From NCBI RefSeq assembly GCF_030815985.1, contig NZ_JAUSXM010000001.1, forward strand, positions 3,162,001 to 3,226,000: a stretch of DNA of 64,000 nt, written 5' to 3'. Under the pieces are notes generated by a model. The model was given only the letters and a program-made list of their open reading frames with translations, was not told the origin of the DNA and did no database searches. The stretch's first letter is position 1, and each line of letters starts with the position of its first letter. Shown one piece after another: positions 1 to 7,969 of the stretch. The position numbers were made by a program, and so were the translations under genes. The DNA is from Paenibacillus sp. W2I17 (lineage in GTDB: Bacteria > Bacillota > Bacilli > Paenibacillales > Paenibacillaceae).

Positions 1-73
1 TCGCCCAGTCAATATTGTCCTGGTAACGAGAGACGTCAATGCCCTGTGTGTTGCCCGAACTTCTCGTTTGCAT
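1..73 (-). CDS. GH25 lysozyme (endolysin), N-terminal fragment
   Basis: Read from the minus strand, the first 24 codons after an ATG at 73 contain GIDVSRYQDNIDWA, the characteristic N-terminal strand of GH25 (Chalaropsis-type) muramidases, including the family's conserved first Asp. The rest of the gene lies beyond the left edge of the window. The start is preceded by AAGGGTGTGAG, a weak but usable ribosome binding site. It follows the holin in the same direction, as expected for a lysis cassette that releases tail particles by cleaving peptidoglycan. Only the N-terminus is visible, so any cell-wall-binding domain is unknown. Confidence 0.75.
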   Translation of the reverse strand, partial: MQTRSSGNTQGIDVSRYQDNIDWA

Positions 74-325
74 GTTTCTCACACCCTTTATGCGGCAAAT
101 TGCCGTTTGTATCAGCATTTTACATCATTCGATTCAAGCGTTCCTAAGTACAAGTATAGACAGATTAGAGCATTCTGATCTATACATTGCTGATTGGATG
201 TCACTCTCTGGATTGATACAAAATGTTCCTATAGTTAATGCGGTTGGATCAGGGGTTGCTTGTGTGCGTGTCCTTGATGTGTTTTATATATGTGTAGTTT
301 CACGTGCTAGCTTGCTATAGTCGCA

Positions 326-823
326 TTACTTCTTACTATCCCCAGCCTGTGAATCTATGTCATCCGGATCTTCCTGTGAAAAAGAGTCTTTGGCACTTGG
401 GGAGAAGTTACCGGGGAGCTCCCCGGTTCCCCCTTTGCCCTTTAGCACTTCAATGGCTTGCCGAATCACAGGCGGAATGGGAGCGCCCAACTTGCCTCCA
501 TTCTCGATAATGGACAATAACTCATTTGCGATATAAAAAAAGGCGACCGCATCCCTGAACAAATGTCCGTCTCCCAGAACACCGTCCACCAGATGAGCCA
601 CCGATACCATTGCAAATATAAATACCTTTCGTGCGATGCCGAACATCCCAACGTTACTTTCTAACTTGCCACTCATACCCGCCGCTGCGATGCCCGTTAG
701 GTAATCGAGGATGACGAATACGAGTAGTACACCGAGCACGCCTGACCAGCCTCCGAAGAAGTAGGTTACTGAGCTGCTCATGAGTGCAATTCCCCATTTC
801 CATAGGGTATCCCATCTTTCCAT
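326..823 (-). CDS. Phage holin, holin_4_1 (TcdE/UtxA-like) family
   Basis: A 165-residue membrane protein with the pattern of the phage_holin_4_1 / toxin-secretion holin family: a short charged N-terminus, a hydrophobic segment at about residues 10-45 (ALMSSSVTYFFGGWSGVLGV, then LLVFVILDYLTGI with the family's typical DYLTG), a second at 65-85 and an amphipathic stretch ending in ANELLSIIEN, a hallmark of the family. The C-terminal 45 residues are polar and disordered (Gly/Ser/Asp rich). The start has an ideal TGGAGGTGAAACC leader. It sits between the large tail fibre and the GH25 lysozyme, so it probably forms the inner-membrane lesion that gives the lysozyme access to the wall. It is the only holin visible for the two tail clusters. 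Confidence 0.85.
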   Translation of the reverse strand: MERWDTLWKWGIALMSSSVTYFFGGWSGVLGVLLVFVILDYLTGIAAAGMSGKLESNVGMFGIARKVFIFAMVSVAHLVDGVLGDGHLFRDAVAFFYIANELLSIIENGGKLGAPIPPVIRQAIEVLKGKGGTGELPGNFSPSAKDSFSQEDPDDIDSQAGDSKK

Positions 824-946
824 GGTTTCACCTCCATTAAGTTACTTCTATTGCTTAAATTACATAATAGTATAGTTTCAATCCACTTTAGAAATCTTAA
901 TCCTGAACAACATCTCACTTTAATGACCATATTCGATGGGGCGCTG

Positions 947-3900
947 CTATTCTGTTGCGAAATAATTGTATGTTCTTTGATTTGTTATTCCTGTACCACT
1001 GACATTAAATCCATCTACAGTAGGTACTATTTTATCATCAACTGACAAGCCGTTATCCAGACCTGCTATTCTGTTAAAAAAACTTGTACCTCCTAAACTG
1101 TAATTATTTCTTGGTGATTCTTCACTATAAATACCAAAATAAATATACATTGGTGTATTAGTAGCATTTGCAAACGTAATGTGCCGCGGTTTAAATCCCA
1201 ATCCAGTTACTGATCCGGCTCCATTCGACCCTATAACAAATTGTCCTGTAGCAAATCGCTTACCAGTCTTAATTAACTGCACCTTGCTTGCAAGCGTTGA
1301 CCATGTGTCATTCATGGATGCACTACCTCCCATGGCGTTAACGGCATCCACGATCCCATTTTTAGCGTTAACGCCAGATTGAAAAACATCAGGACTCCAT
1401 GCGCTCCATATATTATCCATACATGTTCGCATGTACAACGTTGGTGTATTATGCGTATCCAATCTTGATGCACGTTGAATTACATGAGTTGGTGCGTTTG
1501 AATGCACAAGGACTTCGACGTAAAACCAAGCGTTAGCCACACCACCCGGTCCATTTATAGCGTTGAAACAATCGTACTGTCCACCAGTCTTTATATTATT
1601 CAAGTTAGAACTGTGGGCGAGTTGAATAACGCTACCGTTATCCTGTGTAATTTTGTACTTCTGCCATGGCTTATTGTCTACGTAGTTTTTAAGTGTATCT
1701 CCACTTGGAATAGCAATTTTTAACATGGATAAGGCTGCCACATTCTGCTGCACGGTATCAGTCAGATTCATAAGCAACGCCTTTTCGTTGTCTGCGATTG
1801 AGCCAATAAATGACACTACCGGAGATGTGTCCATCATCAGGTATGTGAAGCTGTAACCCGCGGATGGATCATATAAAGCTTGAGGTATTTGGGATGTTAT
1901 CCCATTACTTCCTCCATCCACATAATCTAACCATTTCGGTTTGTCTGGTTTGCTGTCACGGAAAATACTGTTGATCTTACGCGGCGTGTGTTTTGTAAGG
2001 CTACCAGATAGTACCTTGGAGTTAATGTAATACTTATCGCCGCTTAATTGGGGCTTAACGCTTTCCCGCAACACAATCCCTGTACCAACCTCAACCTGAT
2101 TATCGCCCTCTACAAACGTCAATTGCCCCTCTGACGTGATAGGCTCGACTACAGGTGTTGCAAGTTTGTATAGGAGTTGGTATGGTGCGTAATTAGGTAC
2201 TTTTGATGTTGGTAAAGTACTCGTGGCAGATCCGTCTACAGTGTTTGCATCTCCTACTGGTATATTTATATATCTCCAGTACTTTGATCCACTACCCGTA
2301 TAAGCAGAGTCAGATGCATCCCCAGTGTACATCTTCCATCCCATGAAATACGCCTTAATCTCATCTGCTGTCGGTGTGTATGAGTCTCCCCATCCACTGT
2401 CGGTGTTGGCTATAGAAATTTGAAAGTTATCGAATACGTCATTAGCACCGGATGATCCTATGTTCAGATTATCAGCTTGACTACTAACGGTTGCATAATC
2501 TGTTTCCTTAATAATTTTCCCATGGTATTTAGTCAGTAAACCTGATCCATCTGCGGCTGGAGACCCAGGTAAAAGTGCATTGACAACCTTAAAACCTGTA
2601 CCTGATCCAAAAAAGGAATGCGTTAATGTTCCATCCAGGGCAATCCGCTTCCATTTCATCAATTTGAAATATTGACCGTCCTTCTCAAATACTTCGTCTG
2701 CATCCGTATCTGTTAATGGATTAGCGTATAACTCCGTTTGCAATGCGAGCATAACGTCTTCACGTGGTTTGAATGGTTTGGCTGTTGTTCCAATCGAGAG
2801 CATTGGATTACTGAAGAAGTATGATCCATCTTTTGGGATATTGTAGATGTTTGAAAAGTAAATACGGACGGTTAATGCTTCTGTTGTGGTGAAAGTTAGT
2901 GATTGGTTAGGAGTATTCTCCACAATAACTTTATTATTAATTGGATCGGTTACGGACAAATAGCCATTATGCTCCGCGCTATAAGTGTAAGAAACCCCTC
3001 CCGAAAGGACTAAGTCTAAATAATAATAGGCGTTCTGAGAATTTGTAACTGTGTACGTAGATTTGTAAGCACCCTTTATAGATGCAGGATTGATCCCAAC
3101 AGTGTTCCAATCATAAAGTGGCGACAACAAATTCTCTCCATATCGAATTGCATATGGATTCTTTACTGGTTGCAAGCTGTCAACGTAAGGGTATTTAGCT
3201 GCGACTTGATCATCTGTCAACGATAAATCAGCTTCTGATATTTTATAAATTGCTGCCTGAGAGTATTGCACTTGTGACCCATTTGAAGCCGCCACTGTAG
3301 CATATGTTGCCGCTAATTTTAATCCTAAGCTTGAATCCCACCCATCTACGATTGCTTGCGTTACTGTGATAGATCCAAACATGTCATAAGTTGTTCCGTT
3401 TAGCGGATTACTAATGTTTTTGGCAGTGACTCTGCTAAGATTGGCCGAATAAAGGTAGAGCTGCAATTGTTGAACAGTTCCAACAACAGGTGTTGCTCGA
3501 ACACGTAAGAACAATTTATCCCCAACTTTTGGAGTTAAAGAGGAAATAAATTTATTGTTGGACACTTGAGGATTAATATCAGATCCGTTACCTGTTACAG
3601 TGATTACGTTATTTGCTACTGCCTTTGTACCAGCGAATTCACTCCAATTATTAGCTACTCCGAAATTACCATCCCGTCCCAACAAATTCACCAGCGTGCG
3701 ACCCTTCAATCCTTCCAACTTAAATGCCGAGGCACGCTCAGCATTAATGATTTGCAATCCTGGCTCCAACGTCACTGATCTACGCTTCTCCGTATCCAGC
3801 CGCTCTTGAATACTACTCACCTGTGCCGCGGTTTCCTCAGCCTTTTCTTCCACTTGCCCTACACCCTCATCAACCTTCTCCCAGTTCTGATCCAGATACT

Positions 3901-3982
3901 TATCCAGATCAAAATAGGTCGTCGATGGCGAGGAACGGTCAATCTTGTTCAATCCCAAATTCGGTGTTTTTGGTTCATTCAT
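947..3982 (-). CDS. Cluster A tail fibre / receptor-binding protein, 1011 residues
   Basis: This is the last structural gene of cluster A. Its ATG follows the DUF2313 stop without a gap (TAAATG). The N-terminus (MNEPKTPNLGLNKIDRSSPS, then TTYFDLDKYLDQNWEKVDE) is the usual baseplate-attachment segment of Firmicute tail fibres and is followed by a short coiled coil (residues 40-70). The middle is beta-rich, with carbohydrate-binding-like jelly-roll stretches. Residues about 770-870 match the pyocin-knob type domain (KPWQKYKI...YDCFNAINGPGG...YMRTCMDNIWSAWSP). The C-terminus has a repeated receptor-binding-like domain. It probably sets the target range of the cluster A particle. No fibre chaperone gene follows. 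The fibre of cluster B is unrelated over most of its length. Confidence 0.85.
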   Translation of the reverse strand: MNEPKTPNLGLNKIDRSSPSTTYFDLDKYLDQNWEKVDEGVGQVEEKAEETAAQVSSIQERLDTEKRRSVTLEPGLQIINAERASAFKLEGLKGRTLVNLLGRDGNFGVANNWSEFAGTKAVANNVITVTGNGSDINPQVSNNKFISSLTPKVGDKLFLRVRATPVVGTVQQLQLYLYSANLSRVTAKNISNPLNGTTYDMFGSITVTQAIVDGWDSSLGLKLAATYATVAASNGSQVQYSQAAIYKISEADLSLTDDQVAAKYPYVDSLQPVKNPYAIRYGENLLSPLYDWNTVGINPASIKGAYKSTYTVTNSQNAYYYLDLVLSGGVSYTYSAEHNGYLSVTDPINNKVIVENTPNQSLTFTTTEALTVRIYFSNIYNIPKDGSYFFSNPMLSIGTTAKPFKPREDVMLALQTELYANPLTDTDADEVFEKDGQYFKLMKWKRIALDGTLTHSFFGSGTGFKVVNALLPGSPAADGSGLLTKYHGKIIKETDYATVSSQADNLNIGSSGANDVFDNFQISIANTDSGWGDSYTPTADEIKAYFMGWKMYTGDASDSAYTGSGSKYWRYINIPVGDANTVDGSATSTLPTSKVPNYAPYQLLYKLATPVVEPITSEGQLTFVEGDNQVEVGTGIVLRESVKPQLSGDKYYINSKVLSGSLTKHTPRKINSIFRDSKPDKPKWLDYVDGGSNGITSQIPQALYDPSAGYSFTYLMMDTSPVVSFIGSIADNEKALLMNLTDTVQQNVAALSMLKIAIPSGDTLKNYVDNKPWQKYKITQDNGSVIQLAHSSNLNNIKTGGQYDCFNAINGPGGVANAWFYVEVLVHSNAPTHVIQRASRLDTHNTPTLYMRTCMDNIWSAWSPDVFQSGVNAKNGIVDAVNAMGGSASMNDTWSTLASKVQLIKTGKRFATGQFVIGSNGAGSVTGLGFKPRHITFANATNTPMYIYFGIYSEESPRNNYSLGGTSFFNRIAGLDNGLSVDDKIVPTVDGFNVSGTGITNQRTYNYFATE

Positions 3983-4528
3983 TTAAGCTCCACCTCCTGC
4001 AAATTTATCCTGTCGGGTCTGTTCGATCTCATCCAGCGTCATGCTTTCAACCTCCGCAATCGTCAAATACCGCAGACGATAGTCCACGGTCATATGTGCT
4101 GGTTTAATATCCTCAATCGCTGCCTTCAGATCGTCCAGATTGGGCGGTAAGCCCCATGTGTCGATGAAGCGGATTCGGATCAAGTATTCCTCAGGCGTAA
4201 CGGATACATCGATCCCGCCACTTTCGTAGGCCTGCGCCACGTTCTTGAGCATGGAGCCAGAGACTTTGCCGCTGCCGCGCATTTTGGAAATGATTACGGA
4301 TCTCCGCTGGTCTTCTGGCTTGGCTTGATTCGTCGGAATCTGCAAATCCCGCTCATAACGTTCCAATGCCCAGGTCGCAGACTCCGGGTAGAATTGATCC
4401 AGCACACTTTCCAAACCCACCGTAAGCTTGTCCAGCTCTACACCTTCTGTCTCCGTGAGAAGCTGCATCTCAAGCACATTTTCATACAACGGGGGCAAAA
4501 GAGTCATTAACGCCTCTGCTTTACTCAT
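3983..4528 (-). CDS. xkdU: XkdU-like baseplate protein (DUF2313 / YmfQ family), cluster A
   Basis: A 181-residue protein of the DUF2313 family, which links the baseplate wedge to the tail fibre in Mu- and PBSX-like tails. The diagnostic segment FIDTWGLPPNLDDLKAAIEDIKPAHM near the C-terminus is also present in its cluster B counterpart. The start overlaps the stop of the baseplate J gene by four bases (ATGA), showing translational coupling, and the stop abuts the fibre ATG. The C-terminal tail after LRYLT is variable and may be fitted to the matching fibre. Confidence 0.88.
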   Translation of the reverse strand: MSKAEALMTLLPPLYENVLEMQLLTETEGVELDKLTVGLESVLDQFYPESATWALERYERDLQIPTNQAKPEDQRRSVIISKMRGSGKVSGSMLKNVAQAYESGGIDVSVTPEEYLIRIRFIDTWGLPPNLDDLKAAIEDIKPAHMTVDYRLRYLTIAEVESMTLDEIEQTRQDKFAGGGA

Positions 4529-5583
4529 GTCACCTTCACCGTCCCAAGAACAGCTACTGCGCCGGGAGCGATCTCCAGATTGGACATACCACCATTCACC
4601 AGCAGATCGCTATAATCGATCACAGGCGGGATATCCAGAATGACATTGGCAATACGTGTCCAACGAACCAACGGATCGGCAAAAGCCAGTTCTTTCAGAT
4701 ACGCCGTAACACCCGTTTCAATCAGTGTCTTCACGCCCTCATACGTTGAACCAGAAGCAAGCGTGACCTGCACCTCCACATCAATAGGTATCTCTTGCGC
4801 TCCCACTACTGTGACCACGGGTCCGATTGGAGCAGCACCTTCGCCCATTCCATCCTGGGTTGGATCGATATACTCCTGCACCGCCTTAATGACCGCATCA
4901 GCAGGTGTTTGCATTTCATTATTCAGCAATGCCACTTTGACTGTACCGGGACCGTCCCACAGTGGAAAAGCCTTTGCTTTGCCCACACCGGAGTTTTCCC
5001 GTGCCCATAGCTCATACTGATATTTGTTCGCACTCGTGACCGGACGGGAAACTTTGTCCTGATAGCGATCATATAAGGCCTGATCCGTTTCCTCGTCTTC
5101 GCCAGGAACCAGCAACTGTGTCAATTCAGCTGTCGTCAGGCCGGCAATATAATCGATGGGTAGCAGTGCCCCCGTATATTCATTACCTTCCGCTCCCGCG
5201 ACTTCACACTCCAACACATATTGTCCTGCCGCGATGCGCTCCACAATAACGTACACCCGATCCCCCGTGGAAAAACGACTCTCTAAAGGAACCTCAACAG
5301 GCTTACCTTCGTTATCCCGAAAACTTCCAACCCAACGTGCCTTCGTGGCCGCTTTCCGACTAATGCCAGACCAAGCCACCGCACGATCCAGATACTCTCC
5401 AGATGCTGTATCCGCAAACTTCAGGTTGGCGTTCACATCCAGCTCGATATACATCTGAGCCATTTCCACTGCCGCTGGCGCAAGCGCATCATAGATAATG
5501 CTGCCTTCACGTTTATCCACACCATCCGGTACCCTGTCCAGCATTCGGTTTAAAATAACTTCAAACGTCTGCTCTTCATACAT
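4525..5583 (-). CDS. xkdT: XkdT-like baseplate J / gp47 family protein, cluster A
   Basis: A 352-residue baseplate wedge protein. The N-terminal EQTFEVILNRMLDRVPDGVDKREGS segment and the later LAFADPLVRWTRI...IPPVIDYSDLLVNG segment are typical of baseplate J (P2 gpJ, Mu gp47, PBSX XkdT). A long VTSANKYQYELWARENSGVG stretch is shared with cluster B. The start overlaps the upstream DUF2634 gene by eight bases. The two copies share the family core but differ clearly at the N-terminus, so they are old paralogues and not a recent duplication. Confidence 0.92.
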   Translation of the reverse strand: MYEEQTFEVILNRMLDRVPDGVDKREGSIIYDALAPAAVEMAQMYIELDVNANLKFADTASGEYLDRAVAWSGISRKAATKARWVGSFRDNEGKPVEVPLESRFSTGDRVYVIVERIAAGQYVLECEVAGAEGNEYTGALLPIDYIAGLTTAELTQLLVPGEDEETDQALYDRYQDKVSRPVTSANKYQYELWARENSGVGKAKAFPLWDGPGTVKVALLNNEMQTPADAVIKAVQEYIDPTQDGMGEGAAPIGPVVTVVGAQEIPIDVEVQVTLASGSTYEGVKTLIETGVTAYLKELAFADPLVRWTRIANVILDIPPVIDYSDLLVNGGMSNLEIAPGAVAVLGTVKVT

Positions 5584-5989
5584 CCATGTTCACCTCCGTC
5601 TCTTCCCTAAAGCTGCCAAAATCCGTTTCCACGGTAAAAGACACACGCACTCCATCGGCCTCGTGGACAAAATCGAACTCGGTTACATCCGAAATGCGAT
5701 CATCCGGAAGCAATGCTTCGCGAATCCAGCGTTCCAGTTCCGATTCAACCATGGATCTCCCGGCCATTCCTTCCCAGGACCATTCCATACCATAATCCGA
5801 AGAATAGATTAGATGCTCGTAGCGGCGTGTGGACAACGCTTTATACACCGCCTGTTTTACCGCATCTTTTCCATCCAGTTGCAATCTTCCAATTCGTTGT
5901 CCCGAAGCTTGAAACACATAGGTCAGACTTGGAAGCACAGCGGCTTCTTCCTGATCTTCTGCGCTAATCTGCGCCCCCTGTGGAATCAT
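5576..5989 (-). CDS. xkdS: XkdS-like baseplate protein (DUF2634, gp25-like), cluster A
   Basis: A 137-residue DUF2634 protein, the gp25-like wedge component that contacts the sheath. Visible family features are a central YKALSTRRYEHLIYSSDYGMEWS segment and an acidic C-terminus ending in EETEVNMDV. The ATG overlaps the stop of the DUF2577 gene (ATGA). The same YxxLIYSxxYG core occurs in cluster B (RHVIYSRNYGSELEDLVGQ), which supports the assignment of both. Confidence 0.88.
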   Translation of the reverse strand: MIPQGAQISAEDQEEAAVLPSLTYVFQASGQRIGRLQLDGKDAVKQAVYKALSTRRYEHLIYSSDYGMEWSWEGMAGRSMVESELERWIREALLPDDRISDVTEFDFVHEADGVRVSFTVETDFGSFREETEVNMDV

Positions 5990-6243
5990 GGATTCACCAG
6001 CCGATCCAGTACGACAAAGCTGTCTCCACCTTGAACACGTAACAACAAGACATGGTCACCCACGGTCCAAGCTTTGTTCACTACGGATTCCGGCAGTACC
6101 AGAAAAGGTTCAGCCAATGCCAACCGTTGTTCAACGGTGATCTCCAGAGGCTGTGTGTTTGTCACGCTTCCGTACATTATCTGAACGGGAGACTTGGCAT
6201 CTACAGCGGCCACCGCCGCCTTTTTAATCACGTCCAGCATCAT
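5986..6243 (-). CDS. xkdR: XkdR-like protein (DUF2577), cluster A
   Basis: An 85-residue DUF2577 protein. The family's signature is the final strand-rich segment with VGDHVLLLRVQGGDSFVVLDRL. It is shorter than its 136-residue cluster B partner because it lacks the acidic N-terminal extension. Members lie between the hub gene and the DUF2634 gene in PBSX-like tails, exactly as here. Its structural role is probably in the baseplate hub; this is inferred from position. Confidence 0.85.
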   Translation of the reverse strand: MMLDVIKKAAVAAVDAKSPVQIMYGSVTNTQPLEITVEQRLALAEPFLVLPESVVNKAWTVGDHVLLLRVQGGDSFVVLDRLVNP

Positions 6244-6249
6244 TTATCG

Positions 6250-7260
6250 TTACACCACCTTCAAATCCAGTGACATCGTATGCACGCCCCCCTGTACCTT
6301 ATGCGTACATTCGTCTACCAGAAAATATTGATTAATCTTGAGTTCATTGATCTGGATGTTGACAAAACTGCCTGCCCTTACCTTGAAATCGCCAAGCGCG
6401 TCCACTTTCATTGTCTGCGTCTCGCGGTTACGGAGGGTCATCAGCGTCTTCAACATGGCATCAATCTGACCTTCGTTCAGGCCATCATCCGCTTTTTGGT
6501 ACAAAAAAAGCAGCCCCCATTGACGGATGCTGCCTGAATCCTGATGAACATAGGTTTCTCTTTTTCCCGTATCCTTGTTATCCCGATACAGCTTGATCTT
6601 GTTATATGTCTGGTCGTCAATCGACCGCGTATAACTGTAATCCGTGAGCAGACTGTTATCCCCGATGACAAAGCCGTAAGGCATCTCTTCCACATCCCGA
6701 AGCACAAGTTTGCCGAAATCATCGTAGAAGATATAGTTTTTACCGCCATAGATCAGCGTTCGGTCCAACGCCTCACAGATCATGTCAATCAGCTTTTTGT
6801 TATCGAATAACATACGCGGAATAACATATTTCGGCTGAATCAGATCACCAGTCTTCAACAGGAAATCCTTTGAAATTCGTTTAATTACATCCGCAGCAGT
6901 GGCATTAACGAACTTGTACGTCTGATTCGCGGTTAGATAACGAGTCTGGTCGTAGGCCTTGATTTTGACACTTTCGTCCTTACCGCTATCCACCGAGAAG
7001 ATATATCCGTAAAATATGCCTACCTCGTTGCTGATATATTTCACGACATATCCATTCTCATATGTGAATTTCTTATTCTGGTACAGACTGCCCTTGATCA
7101 ACGTGAATTCCAGAGAGGAAGGTTTGCCGATGCGGGAGGTTTTGTACGTAATGTCACCGGCAATTTCGCTAATGTCCCAGATGTTGCCCTGCTTGTCATC
7201 CAGTAATAACCGTTCCTTCATGTTTGCCAGCTTATCATCCAGCCTGATCTGCTCTTGCAT
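6250..7260 (-). CDS. xkdQ: XkdQ-like baseplate hub protein, cluster A
   Basis: A 336-residue protein of the XkdQ / gpD-like hub family, which forms the central baseplate ring under the tube. It shows the expected order of a DDKQGNIWDIS beta-barrel start, a GYIFSVDSGKDESVKIKAYDQTRYL segment, and a C-terminal VRAGSFVNIQINELKINQYFLVDECTHK segment where hub proteins close the ring. The ribosome binding site is GAAAGGAGAGGGAAT before the ATG. It has no LysM domain itself; that is supplied by the preceding gene. Confidence 0.88.
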   Translation of the reverse strand: MQEQIRLDDKLANMKERLLLDDKQGNIWDISEIAGDITYKTSRIGKPSSLEFTLIKGSLYQNKKFTYENGYVVKYISNEVGIFYGYIFSVDSGKDESVKIKAYDQTRYLTANQTYKFVNATAADVIKRISKDFLLKTGDLIQPKYVIPRMLFDNKKLIDMICEALDRTLIYGGKNYIFYDDFGKLVLRDVEEMPYGFVIGDNSLLTDYSYTRSIDDQTYNKIKLYRDNKDTGKRETYVHQDSGSIRQWGLLFLYQKADDGLNEGQIDAMLKTLMTLRNRETQTMKVDALGDFKVRAGSFVNIQINELKINQYFLVDECTHKVQGGVHTMSLDLKVV

Positions 7261-7273
7261 ATTCCCTCTCCTT

Positions 7274-7969
7274 TCACGGAAGCTTGATCACAAGTCCAAT
7301 CGGCAGCTTCTTCAGTTGTGCATCTTTGATGCTATTCAGCTTTTGCAACTCTTTCCAGCGAGATCCATCTCCCAGATGGGCTTTAGCTACAGACCACAAG
7401 GAGTCTCCGGCTTTGAGTGTGACGGTCTTTGGCTGAATTTTTTCATTGGGCCGAGAGGCTTTGGTTTTTGTTTTCGAAGCAGCCGTATCCTTGCTGTCCT
7501 TGAGTGGCACTACTTTTTTGGCGGCATAAAAAATGAACTGCTTCAGCTTGATATCGTACTGGATATCGCCCACCGTACCCGCTGTCTCCTTCCAGTCGAA
7601 GCTCTCAATGGAAACCGCCATATTAATGGTGTACCTTGCACTGGAAAAGAACAGTCTGACGGGTCTGCCCGTCTGCATCCAGCGGATGATCTTTTTCACA
7701 TATTCATAGGGATCACGGTAAAACTGCTTCTGAATTGCCGGATGTCCTGCATCGTAGTTCAGATGATAAGGGCTGTAATCTGCCGGAAAAATCCCGCTGA
7801 AACTGACTTCGCGCAGCTTCGGCGACTTGATCACGTTAATTTCACCCAAAGCGCTAACGTTAAACGTACTGCCGTCTCCCGAATCCGAAAACTCAATGCT
7901 CTCTGGTGTGACCGGGAAAAACATGTATTCGGAGCGGTTATTGAAGCTTAGTTGAATATAATATTCCAC
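7274..7969 (-). CDS. xkdP: XkdP-like LysM baseplate protein, cluster A
   Basis: A 231-residue protein with an N-terminal XkdP/gp53-like part (VTPESIEFSDSGDGSTFN, then a WMQTGRPVRLFF segment) and a C-terminal LysM domain (about residues 178-231; VTLKAGDSLWSVAKAHLGDG...LPIGLVIKLP). LysM binds peptidoglycan or stabilises the hub spike. A basic linker (KTKTKASRPNEK) joins the halves. The gene begins directly after the tape measure stop. Confidence 0.9.
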   Translation of the reverse strand: MEYYIQLSFNNRSEYMFFPVTPESIEFSDSGDGSTFNVSALGEINVIKSPKLREVSFSGIFPADYSPYHLNYDAGHPAIQKQFYRDPYEYVKKIIRWMQTGRPVRLFFSSARYTINMAVSIESFDWKETAGTVGDIQYDIKLKQFIFYAAKKVVPLKDSKDTAASKTKTKASRPNEKIQPKTVTLKAGDSLWSVAKAHLGDGSRWKELQKLNSIKDAQLKKLPIGLVIKLP